This document shows positions 20,576 through 31,526 of a stretch of 64,000 nucleotides of DNA, one piece after another. Made by a program: the position numbers and the translations under genes. Source of the DNA: Alisma plantago-aquatica (Eukaryota > Streptophyta > Magnoliopsida > Alismatales > Alismataceae); assembly GCA_963693085.1 (NCBI GenBank), contig OY856409.1:1615491711-1615555710 (forward strand), read 5' to 3'. Under the pieces are notes generated by a model that saw only the letters and a program-made list of their open reading frames with translations, had not been told where the DNA came from and ran no database searches. Positions within the stretch are counted from its first letter, which is position 1. Each line of letters begins with the position of its first letter.

Positions 20576-22062
20576 AGCCTCTGCCCGAAGGACTGAAGTA
20601 CGTGTTTTTAGACGATCTCAAGGTTTGTCCAGTTATTATAAATTCTGATCTAACAACTGAACAAGAAGAGAAACTTCTGAAGGAATTGAGGGAAAGAAAG
20701 AAAGCCATCAGTTATAAAATAAGTGACCTCACTGGGGTCAATCAAGCGTTGTGTATGCATAAGATCCCTATGATGGAAGATCACAAACCTACTATTGAGC
20801 ATCAGCGGAAATTGAACCCAAATATGAAGGAAGTGGTCCGTAGTGAGGTCATTAAATTGCTCACAGCTGGAATAATCTATCTGATATCCGATTCGCCATG
20901 GGTGAGCCCAGTGCATGTTGTCCCGAAGAAAGGTAGAACAACTGTTATACGGAATGAAAACAATGAACTCATCCCCACTCAAACAGTCACAGGGTGGAGG
21001 ATGTGCATAGATTATAGAAAATTGAACAAGGCAACTCGAAAAGATCATTTTCCAATGCCCTTCCTTGATCAAGTCCTAGAAAGGTTGGCTCATCAAGAAT
21101 ATTTCTGTTATCTTGATGGTTACTCTGGATTCTATCAAATACCCATACATCCAGATGACCAAGAGAAAACAACCTTTACCTGCCCATTCAGAACATATGC
21201 GTTTAAAAGAATGCCGTTTGGTCTCTGTAATGCGCCTGCAACTTTCCAACGTTGCATGGCCGCCATATTCGCTGGTCTTACTGAAACAATTATGGAGATT
21301 TTCATGGATGATTTTTTTGTTTACAAAGATTCATTCGATTCATGTTTAAAGCACCTCTCCCTGGTCCTCAAACGTTGTGAAGAAGCACATCTTGTGCTTA
21401 ATTGGGAAAAATGCCATTTTATGGTAAGGGAAGGCATTTTCCTGGGCCATAGGGTCAGCAATAGAGGAATTGAAGTAGATAAAGCCAAGATTGAAGTGAT
21501 TTCTAAACTGGCTATTCCCACAAATGTAAAAGAAGTTCATGCTTTCCTAGGTCATGCCGGATTTTATAGAAGACTCATAAAGGATTTTTCTAAGATAACG
21601 AAGCCAATGACGAACCGATTACTAAAGGATACTGATTTCAATTTCAATGAAGAATGTGTCAAAAGCTTCAACACACTGAAGCAGGCCCTTACAACCACCC
21701 CCATCATTAGAGCTCCCGACTGGGACCATCCTTTTGAAATTATGTGTGATGCTAGTGACTATGTTGTGGGTGCTGTTTTAGGGAAATATATAGAAAAGAA
21801 ACACTATGTGATCTATTATGCATCAAAAACTCTCGATGAAGCTCAGAGGAATTATGCAACTACCAAGAAAGAACATCTAGCAGTCGTGTATGCCTTTGAC
21901 AAGTTCAGATCCTACCTAATTGGTTCAAAGGTCATTGTCTACACAGACCACGCCGCCATTCGTTACCTCTTGACAAAGAAAAATGCAAAACCAAGGTTGA
22001 TTAGATGGATCCTTCTATTACAGGAATTTGATTTAGAGATAAGAGATAAAAAAGGTACATAG
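20572..22062 (+). CDS. Reverse transcriptase - RNase H of element B (496 aa)
   Basis: Open RT-RH segment of the polyprotein; the first ATG at 20572 is only the track start, since the native protein is made by processing. RT motifs: [57 protein letters not shown], and the catalytic FMDD at about residues 244-247 (Tyr-to-Phe variant usual in gypsy elements). RNase H: Asp in CDASD (about 392), Glu in TTKKEHLA, Asp in YTDHAA. It stops at TAG 22060-22062 just after [10 protein letters not shown], where intact elements read on to the RNase H/integrase linker, so this segment is truncated. It converts element RNA to cDNA in virus-like particles. Confidence 0.93.
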   Translation: MKPLPEGLKYVFLDDLKVCPVIINSDLTTEQEEKLLKELRERKKAISYKISDLTGVNQALCMHKIPMMEDHKPTIEHQRKLNPNMKEVVRSEVIKLLTAGIIYLISDSPWVSPVHVVPKKGRTTVIRNENNELIPTQTVTGWRMCIDYRKLNKATRKDHFPMPFLDQVLERLAHQEYFCYLDGYSGFYQIPIHPDDQEKTTFTCPFRTYAFKRMPFGLCNAPATFQRCMAAIFAGLTETIMEIFMDDFFVYKDSFDSCLKHLSLVLKRCEEAHLVLNWEKCHFMVREGIFLGHRVSNRGIEVDKAKIEVISKLAIPTNVKEVHAFLGHAGFYRRLIKDFSKITKPMTNRLLKDTDFNFNEECVKSFNTLKQALTTTPIIRAPDWDHPFEIMCDASDYVVGAVLGKYIEKKHYVIYYASKTLDEAQRNYATTKKEHLAVVYAFDKFRSYLIGSKVIVYTDHAAIRYLLTKKNAKPRLIRWILLLQEFDLEIRDKKGT

Positions 22063-22278
22063 AATGTTGTAGCAGACTACCTTAGTCCCATCCACACTCA
22101 GGATACCGAGAAGATTCCGATTAACAATTCTCTTCCGGACGATCAACTAATGAAGGTCTCAGAAGTTATACTGTGGTACTCAGATTTTGTGAACTACCTT
22201 GCAGCTGGGGTTATCCATCCTCAATGCACCGGGAATGCCCTGAAGAAGTTCATGCATGATGTGAAGCAATATCACTGG
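22063..22278 (+). pseudogene. Linker between RNase H and integrase of element B
   Basis: The frame continues after the TAG as NVVADYLSP, the usual N-V-x-A-D-x-L-S signature, then WYSDFVNYLAAGVIHP, before the integrase zinc finger. It is cut by the D2 insertion after CAATATCACTGG. Confidence 0.85.
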
Positions 22279-25200
22279 TGTAACATCCCTGACCTGGGTT
22301 ATGTACTAACCCTAGGTGTTTTGCTTAAATAAGTTATTAGATGCTTGTGTTTATCCTATGAAATGTAATTAAAGCTTTTGAGGAACTTATATTTCAATTT
22401 CAATGCTTTTTACATAATGTTAAAACATCATTTTGTTAATAATGGACTAAAGTGCAAATTACCCAAGTTGAAGGGTTAACTTGCAAATTGCACATGTTAA
22501 GATGTTCCTCTGATGTTGAGACATCATATGTATGAATATGATGTAGTGGTATGGATTCCACAAGCTTGAGCACCAAGATATAGCTTGTAGAGCAATCCTT
22601 GTGCCTTAAAAACCTAGTTTTGGTGTAAAGTGTAATTTACCCAAAACCTAGGGTCCAACATGTAAAATATACCCTCTAGAGGATCTCTCATGTTTCTTGG
22701 CATAAATATGAGTAAATAAAATGAGAGGGACACCTCATTTAAATGATCAAGAAGAAAGATAATCTTGATATTAAAATAATCAAGATTTAAGCAATTGGCT
22801 CTTTAAAATACAATTTATTAAGATGTTTGGTTTCTTTTCCTTTAAACCTTGGATAATGGAGGCATTTTGCATGAGACTAGAAGTGGGAACCATGGACAAA
22901 AGATGGAGGAAGCTTTGGTGGTTTTAGTTGGAAAATAAAAGGAGATAATCCTCTTCTTTTCACTTTCCTTGAAAATATCCAAAAATATATAAGTGTATCT
23001 TTCCAACAACACAATGGATTGTTTCCCTTAGTTCTTTTCCTTATCTTCTTGCTTTGGCCGACCAAGGGAAATCTCTAGAGCAGAGGGAGGATGATCAACC
23101 TGTAGGTGAGTCTTGGTCATCTTCTACCTCAGATTCTTGGGGGAAAACCCTAAAGCAAGGTTGGATTATTGGTTTTCTTCATACGATTCTTCTCTCTAGC
23201 CGTCTTCTCCATCCAAAACTTGAAGAACGGACCTTGGACAAGTACTGGAGCTTCATACACCATTAAATCTATGAATCTTGGAGCTCTGGATCAGTCCTAG
23301 AGGTGAGTTTTATAACTCTAACCCTTAAGCTTTGTTAATGCATCCTGCTTTCCTAAAATCGTTGCTTATACTTCTTCTTTAGACACCTTTGTGAGTTCTT
23401 GCTTTCATTTCCGTGAAGAACAGCCCCTGTTCTTGGTTGAACAGAGGTAGGAGATAATGACGTTAATTTCTATGTTTATCCAATAATCTACTTTAGCAAA
23501 TGGTCTCCCAACCTTGCTCAAACGGTTTGCCAAACTGTTTGGAGCAATGCAAACGGTTTCACAAGATCGCATGGAAGCAAACAGTCCAAGACCGTTTGGA
23601 GGCGTTGACCATTTGGAGGTCTGTTGAGTATAATGTACACCAATTACCTACCAAAAATCATCAATTAATTTCAAGTGTTTCACCAATTGAAGGCCCATCA
23701 ACCATCTAAACCCTAATCAGGTAAATTGCTGATTTCAATAATTTAATTAAGTTGAAGTTTGGGTTGAGTGACCCAAACGGTTTCAAAACCATTTGGGGAT
23801 CACCCAAACGGTCTCAAGACCATTTGTTGATCACCCAAGACCATTTGGAGGTCTAGGGTTAAGCATAATTGACCAATTGAGGATCCAATGATATCAAGTT
23901 GATGAGTAATCGATTGCTGAATTGGTGACTAAACCTAGGATCCAAATCCTAATTGAATGACTTGGTTTTTGATAAAATAAAGGGAAAACGGTCTCAAGAC
24001 CGTTTGGAGGATATCCAAACGATCCCAAGACCGTTTGGGAGTCACCCAAGACCATTTGGAGGTCTAGGATTGACTATGGTCAAGTGGTTGAAAATCTAAA
24101 AGTAACAAGTTGAAGTGTAATTGATTGTTGACCTAGTGATCAATTCAATGAGTCAAACCTTAATTGGTTGAGTTAGTTTTTGATGTTGACTTGAGAAAAC
24201 GGCCTCAAGACTGTTTGGGGGTCATCCAAACGATCCCAAGACTGTTTGGGGTCAGGTCATGATCAAATTGAATGATGGTTCAATGGTTTCAAATCAATTA
24301 GACTCACATTGAAGTATGTTGAAGGGTCATCAATTTCAAACCCTAATCCAATTGATCCAAGCCCTAATTGATGATCAATTGAGGGTCAATTGAGTGTCAA
24401 ATCAGTTGAGGGTTAACCTAATTTATTCAATTGATGAGTGGCTAACAAGTGCATGATTAATTGAGGGGTTCAACATTGGAAACCCTAATTCAATTGAAGT
24501 GGTTGAGACACTTTTTGGTCCTTGCAGTTTTGAGGTGGTTTGGACCAAACAGTCTCAAGACCGTTTGGGACCAAACGATCCCAAACCGTTTAGGTTCATG
24601 CAGTTTCAAGGTCAGTTATGTCCATGCTGTTTCAAAGTCAAACAAGATGAAACGGTCTTCACCCCATCTTGGGCAAACGGTCTTGAGTGTGCACTTTACC
24701 AAATGGTTTCAAAAGTCAACATGACCAAACGGTCTTCACCACCAAACAATTTCAAGGGCAGTCCAAGATCGTTTGGAGGTTTTGTGTGTAAGACCGTTTG
24801 AGGTCTAAAAAGGTCAAGATCGTTTGATGCTTTAGAGGTCAAGATGGTTTAGTGGTTGGTTAACCTAAAACTCATAGATACCTGAAGTGATTAAGGGATC
24901 AAGTAATTAGTTGATTAATGCATGCATAATCAGTGGTGATCATAATGAAGGAACCATTGATAGGATAGAGTGACTATTACCCTTTGAATGAGTAAAGCCT
25001 TAATGATCACAATCGTAATGACATAACCCATGATGTCAATGTTGAATTGACTTAGTCTAATCAAGGGTGATGCAAACATCAACTTATAGAAAGATAAGAG
25101 AGAAGACTTCTTATATGAATGTTAATCAAGTAATGGATTCCCAATATGAAGGAATGCCTATTTAGGGTATGATCCATGTTAGTGAGATCATAAAACCCTA

Positions 25201-27246
25201 ATTATGGTGGTTAATGAATTCTAACCCTAATTTGAGGGTAGTAATGGAAATATCCCTAATATATGGTGAAGGTATGATCACAATTCATCATGTGAATAGT
25301 AAACCCTAATCTAGGGTAATGTGATGCAATGTGAATAGTAAACCCTAATCTAGGGTAATGTGATATATTGTAAATAGTAAACCCTAATTTTGGGTTATGC
25401 TTTATAACATGAAGCTCTATGGCTGGTAATGCAATGAAAAGTCATTAACCATAATTGAATTAAAAAGGGAAACCCTAACCCTGGCAAGGGTATAGTGGTG
25501 CAACCCTTGAATAGTGAAATTATCTTTGTTTTGCTTTGTCCTGATATAGAGATAATGTGTCAGTTATCATTTATATTAACCATGCAGGTTTTTATGAAAT
25601 AGTGAGCATAGCCAGGTAAGAGCTATGATGCCATATTCATTAAAAGTATTTTATAAGCTTTGAAAGTAATGACATGTTATGTTGCCTAGTGAAGAGGTAA
25701 CATAAGAGATTGATAGGCTATATGAACCATATGAAATATCAACATTGTTATTATCTTGTTCATACTGTCAAATGACTTGATGGTAATATGTTACTTGGTA
25801 ACAAGTGTTTTGCTGAACTAAGGGTTTGAACACCCATGTTCTTGAATCATAATGATGAAATGGTTAGGGATTGATATCCCAATAATAACTAGATGTGAAA
25901 TGAACTTGATACAATTAGTACTCTTTCTTTACAGCAATTGTTTTATTGGTTTATGTTTGAAAACATGCATGATTCTAAAAGAATGACATAATGTACTGAA
26001 ATAATCAAGTATAATGATATCATGTAGAGCCCTGACCATAGATCCATCATTGTCAGAAGTTAAATGATGGTGAAACAGGTTTTCCTAAAGGAACTCCTGG
26101 AGAGCATACTTTTGAGTATGTGGGGGTTATGGACGCGAATATCCTTACGTCCTAATGAAGGAATTGATGTGAGATGTACATTTAATCTCTCAATCCTTCA
26201 TTATATGTTTATGTCGGGATGATGTATCACTAATCTCCCGATGATATTGTTAATGCCTCATCGATGTGAGATAAACAAGAAATCCCTCGATGGCAAAGAG
26301 AGTACAACATGCCACTGTAACTCTAATAGTGAAGTTGCCAGAATACCCTAGAAAGCTATTATAGAAGAGACACGAGATGTCCTGCATGTTGTACCTCACA
26401 CTGACTGAGGAAGATGAGGTCATAGGAATCTGACTCTTTTGATGACCTATGTATGGTACCGATTGCGATTTTGTAATGGTTGATTGGAGTATGAGCGGTA
26501 TATCTCATCTCCTCAGGGCATAAATATGTTTGAAAAATGCAATCAGCCGTATAGCATAATTGCTTAGGTTGAACTACGAGAAACAAATGATTGATGATGC
26601 ATTGTTTATAGGGCTCTAGTTGAATAACTAGTATACATGTTCTTCATATTCCTTATTGATTATATGTCTTGTCATTCAATCAAGTTATAATTGAAATGAT
26701 TGCATAAAGATTACTGATCTACCTAGCTTATTCAATGAATTGCCTGCTGTTGAATAATTATAGTTCTTCTGCTCATTGTTATTTTAATATTCACAATAAC
26801 AATGCTTCTGGCGGAGAGTTATAACTGTCGCTGGGACAATTATTCAATTGTCTCACCCCTGTGGGATTCAACTTTTTAGGTAGACGTCGAGGACGAAGGA
26901 ACCCTTCAGTGGGTGAGCAGCAACAACAACATCTGGGACAGCAGGATCCTCAGGTGGAGACACTATCTGTCAAGTCTTGTAAATAGGATGTCTTATGTGT
27001 CATCTCTGTACTCTCAGGTCCTAGGAGTCAGTAAATGGTTTAATATAGATCTAAGATTTTTGGCGTAATGTCTTGAGTTTTTTGTATACTGCTCATGTAC
27101 AGTTTGACAGGGCAGTCAATGTTATGACTCTCAAGATGTGATAATACAGAGATGTATTGATGAATCAGTTGTAAATAACTTACTTTGTTTCTTTATGAAA
27201 AGTTCTACCGTTTGATGTTCTCTTTACAAAAAGTTCTAATTTTTTT
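22279..27246 (+). mobile_element. Solo LTR D2 (chromovirus-like), 4968 bp, inserted in pol of B
   Basis: Starts TGTAACATCCCTGACC, typical of plant chromovirus LTRs, and splits a reading frame that resumes right after it. Flanks ACTGG (22274-22278) and AGTGG (27247-27251) look like a target-site duplication with one substitution. The right terminus (...CTAATTTTTTT) has lost the usual CA. No gag or pol coding is seen inside, so it is a solo LTR. D1 matches it in opposite orientation. It holds a TATA-like ATATATAAG near 22985, palindrome-rich repeats at 23500-24850, many AAACCCTAA-like words at 25180-25480, and TCACCCCTGTGGGATTCAACTTTTTAGG near 26855, similar to the R/U5 of Tekay/Del LTRs. Confidence 0.8.
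23500..24850 (+). repeat. Palindrome-rich interval in LTR D2 with about 210-bp units
   Basis: Many AAACGGTCTCAAGACCGTTT copies, intact or decayed, appear here. Between about 23776 and 24250 they occur in pairs inside larger units repeating about every 210 bp (AACGGT-type starts at about 23776, 23987 and 24197). Unlike in A and B they are not directly in front of a CCTATAAATA box and lie downstream of the likely D2 promoter. Confidence 0.85.
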
Positions 27247-27263
27247 AGTGGTTTTTAGTAATT

Positions 27264-28490
27264 ATGCTGCTAATTAATCGTTTCCGCATAGTTAATAATG
27301 TTTTCTCCGAGTCAGTCATCACAAATGGGATGAGCCATATCTTTTTAAACTATGTGCTGAAAGAGGAGGCTCAACTTATTTTGGAACAATGTCACTCAGG
27401 ACCAGTGGGAGGACATATGAGCTCTAAAAAGACTGCTTTAAAGGTTTTGCAATGTGGATTCTTCTGGCCAACCATATCCAACGATTCCTACGATTTTGTC
27501 TTATCATGCGAAAAATGTCAAAGAACAGGTAATATAACAAAGAGAGATGAGATGCCGCTGAATCTGTGGCAAGAAGTAGAGATATTCGATGTTTGGGGGG
27601 TGGACTACATGGGTCCATTCCCATATTCTCATGGATTTTCATACATCCTAGTGGCGGTAGACTACGTTTCAAAATGGGTTGAAGCTATACCAACTATCAC
27701 TAGTGATTCCAAACCCATCATCAAATTATTCAAAGACATTATCTTCCCCCATTTTGGAGTGCCACGAATCGTGATATCTGACAGAGGGTCCCACTTCCTT
27801 GAAAGAAGCTTTGAAGATTTACTGAGAAAATATGGTGTAACACATAAGGTAGCCTCGCCTTACCATCCACAAACAAGTGGACAGGTAGAGGCCTCTAACC
27901 GTCAACTAAAGGCTATTCTAGAAAAGACTGTAGGACGCAATCGAAAGGATTGGTCAACAAAAATCAACGATGCCTTATGGGCCTATCGAACTTCTTATAA
28001 AACTCCCATTGGGACTACACCTTTTTTATTAATATATGGAAAAGCTTGCCACCTGCCAGTCGAACTGGAACACAAGGCATGGTGGGCAATTAAACAACTG
28101 AACTTTGATATGAAAGAAGCAAGCCAAGCCAGGATTCTGCAACTCCAAGAGCTGGATGAACTCAGGATGACAGCTTATGAGAATGCACGAATCTACAAAG
28201 AACATACAAAACTTTGGCACGATGGACATTTGAAAAGAAAAGACATACAAGTGGGAGACCAAGTTCTACTATTCAACTCAAGATTGAAGTTATTCCCAGG
28301 GAAACTCCGTTCTCGATGGTCTGGACCTTACATTGTCAAAAGCATTTCCCCACATGGTGCTTTCTCTTTATGGAGTGAAAAGTCAGGCGAATTTATGGCA
28401 AATGGTCACCGCTTAAAGAGATATTTCACCTTGATTGACATAGGCACTAAAACAATGCTGGAACTCACCAATCCTAAAAATCCACCATGA
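27264..28490 (+). CDS. Integrase of element B (408 aa)
   Basis: Open integrase segment resuming after the D2 insertion; the true frame starts upstream in the split linker, so the first Met is arbitrary. Zinc finger: His residues in [10 protein letters not shown] and Cys residues in SCEKCQ. Catalytic core: Asp in [12 protein letters not shown], Asp in VISDRGSHF, Glu in [13 protein letters not shown]-terminal domain: [19 protein letters not shown] with WSGPY; no chromodomain, as expected for Athila. It is the best-preserved pol segment here, free of stops over 408 codons. The stop is followed 15 bases later by the paired hairpins. Confidence 0.93.
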   Translation: MLLINRFRIVNNVFSESVITNGMSHIFLNYVLKEEAQLILEQCHSGPVGGHMSSKKTALKVLQCGFFWPTISNDSYDFVLSCEKCQRTGNITKRDEMPLNLWQEVEIFDVWGVDYMGPFPYSHGFSYILVAVDYVSKWVEAIPTITSDSKPIIKLFKDIIFPHFGVPRIVISDRGSHFLERSFEDLLRKYGVTHKVASPYHPQTSGQVEASNRQLKAILEKTVGRNRKDWSTKINDALWAYRTSYKTPIGTTPFLLIYGKACHLPVELEHKAWWAIKQLNFDMKEASQARILQLQELDELRMTAYENARIYKEHTKLWHDGHLKRKDIQVGDQVLLFNSRLKLFPGKLRSRWSGPYIVKSISPHGAFSLWSEKSGEFMANGHRLKRYFTLIDIGTKTMLELTNPKNPP

Positions 28491-28504
28491 CGCTGAAAAA
28501 TTCA

Positions 28505-28552
28505 GTCGAGCCATCGACATAAAACAACGACGCTCGTCGGGAGGCAACCCGA
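28505..28552 (+). other. Paired hairpins after the integrase stop (element B)
   Basis: Hairpin 1: GTCGA (28505-28509), loop GCCA, TCGAC (28514-28518). Hairpin 2: TCGGG (28537-28541), loop AGGCAA, CCCGA (28548-28552). Against element A, hairpin 2 swaps a T-A pair for C-G while the loop stays the same. Confidence 0.75.
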
Positions 28553-30030
28553 TCAATAAATTTGTTTTACTTTTCTTTTCAAATTAGAATATTTCTTAAA
28601 TTTTGTTTTTACATTCTAGTTAATTCTTCATTAAATAAAATTCGCATTGCAAGATGCTATTTTAAGATCTAATTTCTCTTTACCTTTGAGATTTTCATAT
28701 AAAAGGATTCACGCTAATCGGAATACAACCACGCCTGGTGGTCATTCTGGCATGAATTTTCCCCTCCATCTTGGATTTAGGGTTTGCTCAGGACGAGAAA
28801 ATCTCTAAGTTCATGGTGGAGGGTGGGTGGTACATACCTCACTTTCCACCTATACCCATCCTTTTCATACTTAAGTTTTCACTATAACATTCTTGTTAAA
28901 AAATTTCAAAAATTTCACAATTCTTTAATGATTTTCAACAAAATTGAATAGATACTTGATGAATTTTTGACACTTTTTGACACTTCCTGGTTTCATTAAA
29001 AGTCACTAACTAACCTGCTATGCATTATGAATCATGATATCCCCCTTATTCAAAGTAAATCCTCAAAAGGACCACTTTTTGAAACAAGCCCTTTGATTGA
29101 AATCATCTTGTGAAGCCTATGATTCCTAACATTGTGATACTTTTGCAAAGATGATAGGTGTCTGTCAAACTGATAGGGATCAAACATGTTGTGCTTCCTA
29201 ACTGATTTGTGGAACAATAGCATGGAATCCAAACTGGATCCTCATCAAGTCAATATTTGAGCAGAGTTTGATAAAGAGAACAACCCAATGCATTGAATTG
29301 TAAATCAAGTTGCGTTCTAATCTGAACTCTCTTCTACACATCTTCTATCATCTTTGTACCCCTCCATTCATAAAAAAGAAACAAAATAGCCAAAAAAAGT
29401 GCCAAACCCTAAGTTCAGGGTGGCACGCCACTTCCCTCTCTATCCGCTTCCTCCATACCCCTCGCAAATAAATAGGGGTGTACCACCAAAAATGCAATCT
29501 CGAGTCGAATAAAGGAGAGATTTGCAAACAAAAAGATGCCAAAGTGCACACAAAAAGAAATACAATCTCGAGTCAAATAGAGGAGAGATTCACACAAAAA
29601 AATGCAATAAATGAAATTGCAAAGCAAATAAAAATCTCGAGTCGAATAGAGGAGAGATTTACTTATTCCTTCCATACCACGTTTCACTCCCTTTTCTACC
29701 TAATGGAACAATGATTGCCTACCCTATCCTGGAAAACACCAGTGTCAGATCAAATGCACACTTGATTGTTCTGCGGGTGTCTCTGAACTCTTACAAAACT
29801 CTTTGACATGCTTGTTGTTGGAAAAGGTGAGGAGGAAGGGATTTTGGAAAATGAACTCAGGAACGAAGATATGGTAAGATGTGTTTTGTGGTCTCAGGAG
29901 GTTGAGATACTGAGTCATGTTGAGCAAAAAGAAAACATTCATGTTGTGAAGATGAAGCAATCACACGAATTGAAAGTATTCATTTGGCGACTGTTTCAGA
30001 TTTTGTGTGTTACTCGAGGACGAGCAACGT
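28553..30030 (+). other. 3' non-coding region of element B
   Basis: 1.5 kb between the hairpins and the PPT. No conserved ORF and no Ulp1-like motif is present. Three 27-bp hairpin repeats lie at 29496-29659, and a GTTACTCGAGGACGAGCAACG block precedes the PPT. Confidence 0.7.
29496..29659 (+). repeat. Three 27-bp inverted-repeat units in the 3' region of B
   Basis: AATCTC-GAGTCGAATA(A/G)AG-GAGAGATT type units at 29496-29522, 29564-29590 and 29633-29659, 68-69 bp apart. Each can fold through AATCTC/GAGATT. The intervals are A-rich and share TGCAAA/CACAC words. Function unknown. Confidence 0.8.
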
Positions 30031-30047
30031 TTAAGTTCGGGGTATTT
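30031..30047 (+). other. Polypurine tract region of element B
   Basis: TTAAGTTCGGGGTATTT follows the GAGGACGAGCAA block and borders the LTR start at 30048. It is weaker in purines than A's tract but at the expected place. Confidence 0.8.
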
Positions 30048-30286
30048 TGATGAATGTATATTCATCATGAAATTCAATTATCACTTCGGGACCAATTCAA
30101 CTTTATACATACTATTTCACTCAATATGAATCATAATGTGCAAAATTACTTAGTTGATTCGATTATTAAGGTTTTAACTAAACATCGTTCATTTAATGCA
30201 GGTTTTGACAAAGCTGAACAAGTAGTCAAGGTCCACCTTCATCCCTGGCTCCGATCAAGATAACTAACCAAGCAATTCCACCCATT

Positions 30287-30508
30287 CGGTCTCAAGACCA
30301 TTTGAACCCATGCGGTCTAAAGACCGTTTGAGCCCATGCGGTCTGAAGACTGTTTGAGCCCATGCGGTCTCAAGACCGTTTGAGTCCATGTGGTCTCAAG
30401 ACCATTTGAGCCCATGCGGTCTCAAGACCGTTTGAGCCCATGCGGTCTCAAGACCGTTCGAGCCCATTCGGTCTCAAGAACGTTTGAGCCCATGCGGTCT
30501 CAAGACCA
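30287..30508 (+). repeat. Nine-copy 26-bp palindrome array, 3' LTR of B
   Basis: Copies start at 30287 and then every 26 bp to 30495. Individual copies differ from their 5' LTR partners by point changes, mostly in the right arm (CATT for CGTT). Confidence 0.95.
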
Positions 30509-30597
30509 TTTTAAGCAGTAGAGACCGATTGGAGGCATCACTCAGCCGCAAGGAATCGAGATGTGCATGAACTCAAGGTCGCGAAGCAGAGTCCTAA

Positions 30598-30920
30598 CCA
30601 CGGTCGTGGTGGTCCAAAATGGCCGTGGTCTTCTGCCATCACCATGACCATGTGATGTGGCCACGACCGTGGTAGACCTGAGCTTTCACTCTCCACGACC
30701 GTGGCACCCTACCTGCATCGACCCTCTCTCACTTACCACGCTCGTGCGAGGCAGCACGGCCGTGTGGCAGCTACCTCACCATGACCGTGGTGTCATGCCA
30801 CGGCCGTGGCACAATGCCATCAGAGCCTGATTTCTCACCCACCATGCCCGTGCAAGGCGGCACGACCATGGGACAACAGCTTTACCACAAACATGGTGCC
30901 TAGCCACGGTCGTGGTGCGT
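30598..30920 (+). repeat. CCACG-NN-CGTGG dyad cluster, 3' LTR of B
   Basis: About twelve dyads; intact examples read CCACGACCGTGG (near 30661) and CCACGGCCGTGG (near 30798). The pattern is colinear with 15300-15660. Confidence 0.8.
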
Positions 30921-31518
30921 CGTCTTTAACCTCCGACCAACACACATTTGCAGCCCCTGAGCAAGATCGATTGGAGGTGGTTCGTATACCGAATGAGGTC
31001 GCCCCGAGGCCGTTGCACCTGCAGACGAAGGTCGAAGATCGTTTGCAGATCGAAAGGTTTCTAGATCGAGTTGACCCAGCTGGTGATGAATTCGTCGACT
31101 ATTCGAATCAGTTGTAGAAAACCAAATGATCTGTCCAAGACCATTTTCCCTTCTTCGACGCGAGACCGTTTGGCCCCTGTGCGGGTTTCAGATCGTTGAA
31201 TCAGCCATCTCCAAGACCGTTTGAGTTGGGCTGGAGCGTTGACCGTTTGCTTCTGCTGAAGACAATTTGCCCCTTTTTTTTCAGACCGTTTGCTAGCAAA
31301 CAGTTTGCAAACCATTTGCCCCTGTCTACAGACCATTTGAAGAAGGCCATACAAGACCACACAGAGCGATCGTTTGCCCAAAACCATTTGGAGCGATCGT
31401 TTGGTAGCAAACGGTCTCTAGACCATTTGGAGGAGATATTTCAAGACCATTTGGTCTAAACTAACTGAAACTGTTTGGTCTCTTTTAATCCAAGACCGTT
31501 TGGGGTCAGTCCTTTGCC

Positions 31519-31526
31519 TATAAATA
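31519..31526 (+). promoter_or_regulatory. TATA box of the 3' LTR of B
   Basis: GCCTATAAATAAGACCCCAAGG is conserved with the 5' LTR. If active it would transcribe out of B into the downstream DNA, antisense to the LINE remnant. Confidence 0.75.

Noticed and set aside
20650..21072. 140-codon minus-strand ORF within the RT region
   Set aside because: Shadow of the RT frame, whose motifs are unmistakable on the plus strand.
25180..25480. AAACCCTAA-like words suggesting interstitial telomere repeat
   Set aside because: Words are spaced irregularly within longer non-telomeric units of LTR D2 and do not form tandem TTTAGGG.
28553..30030. Possible protease or env-like ORF in B at the place used by A and C
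   Set aside because: Short overlapping frames only; no HW, NSSD or DCG motifs on either strand.
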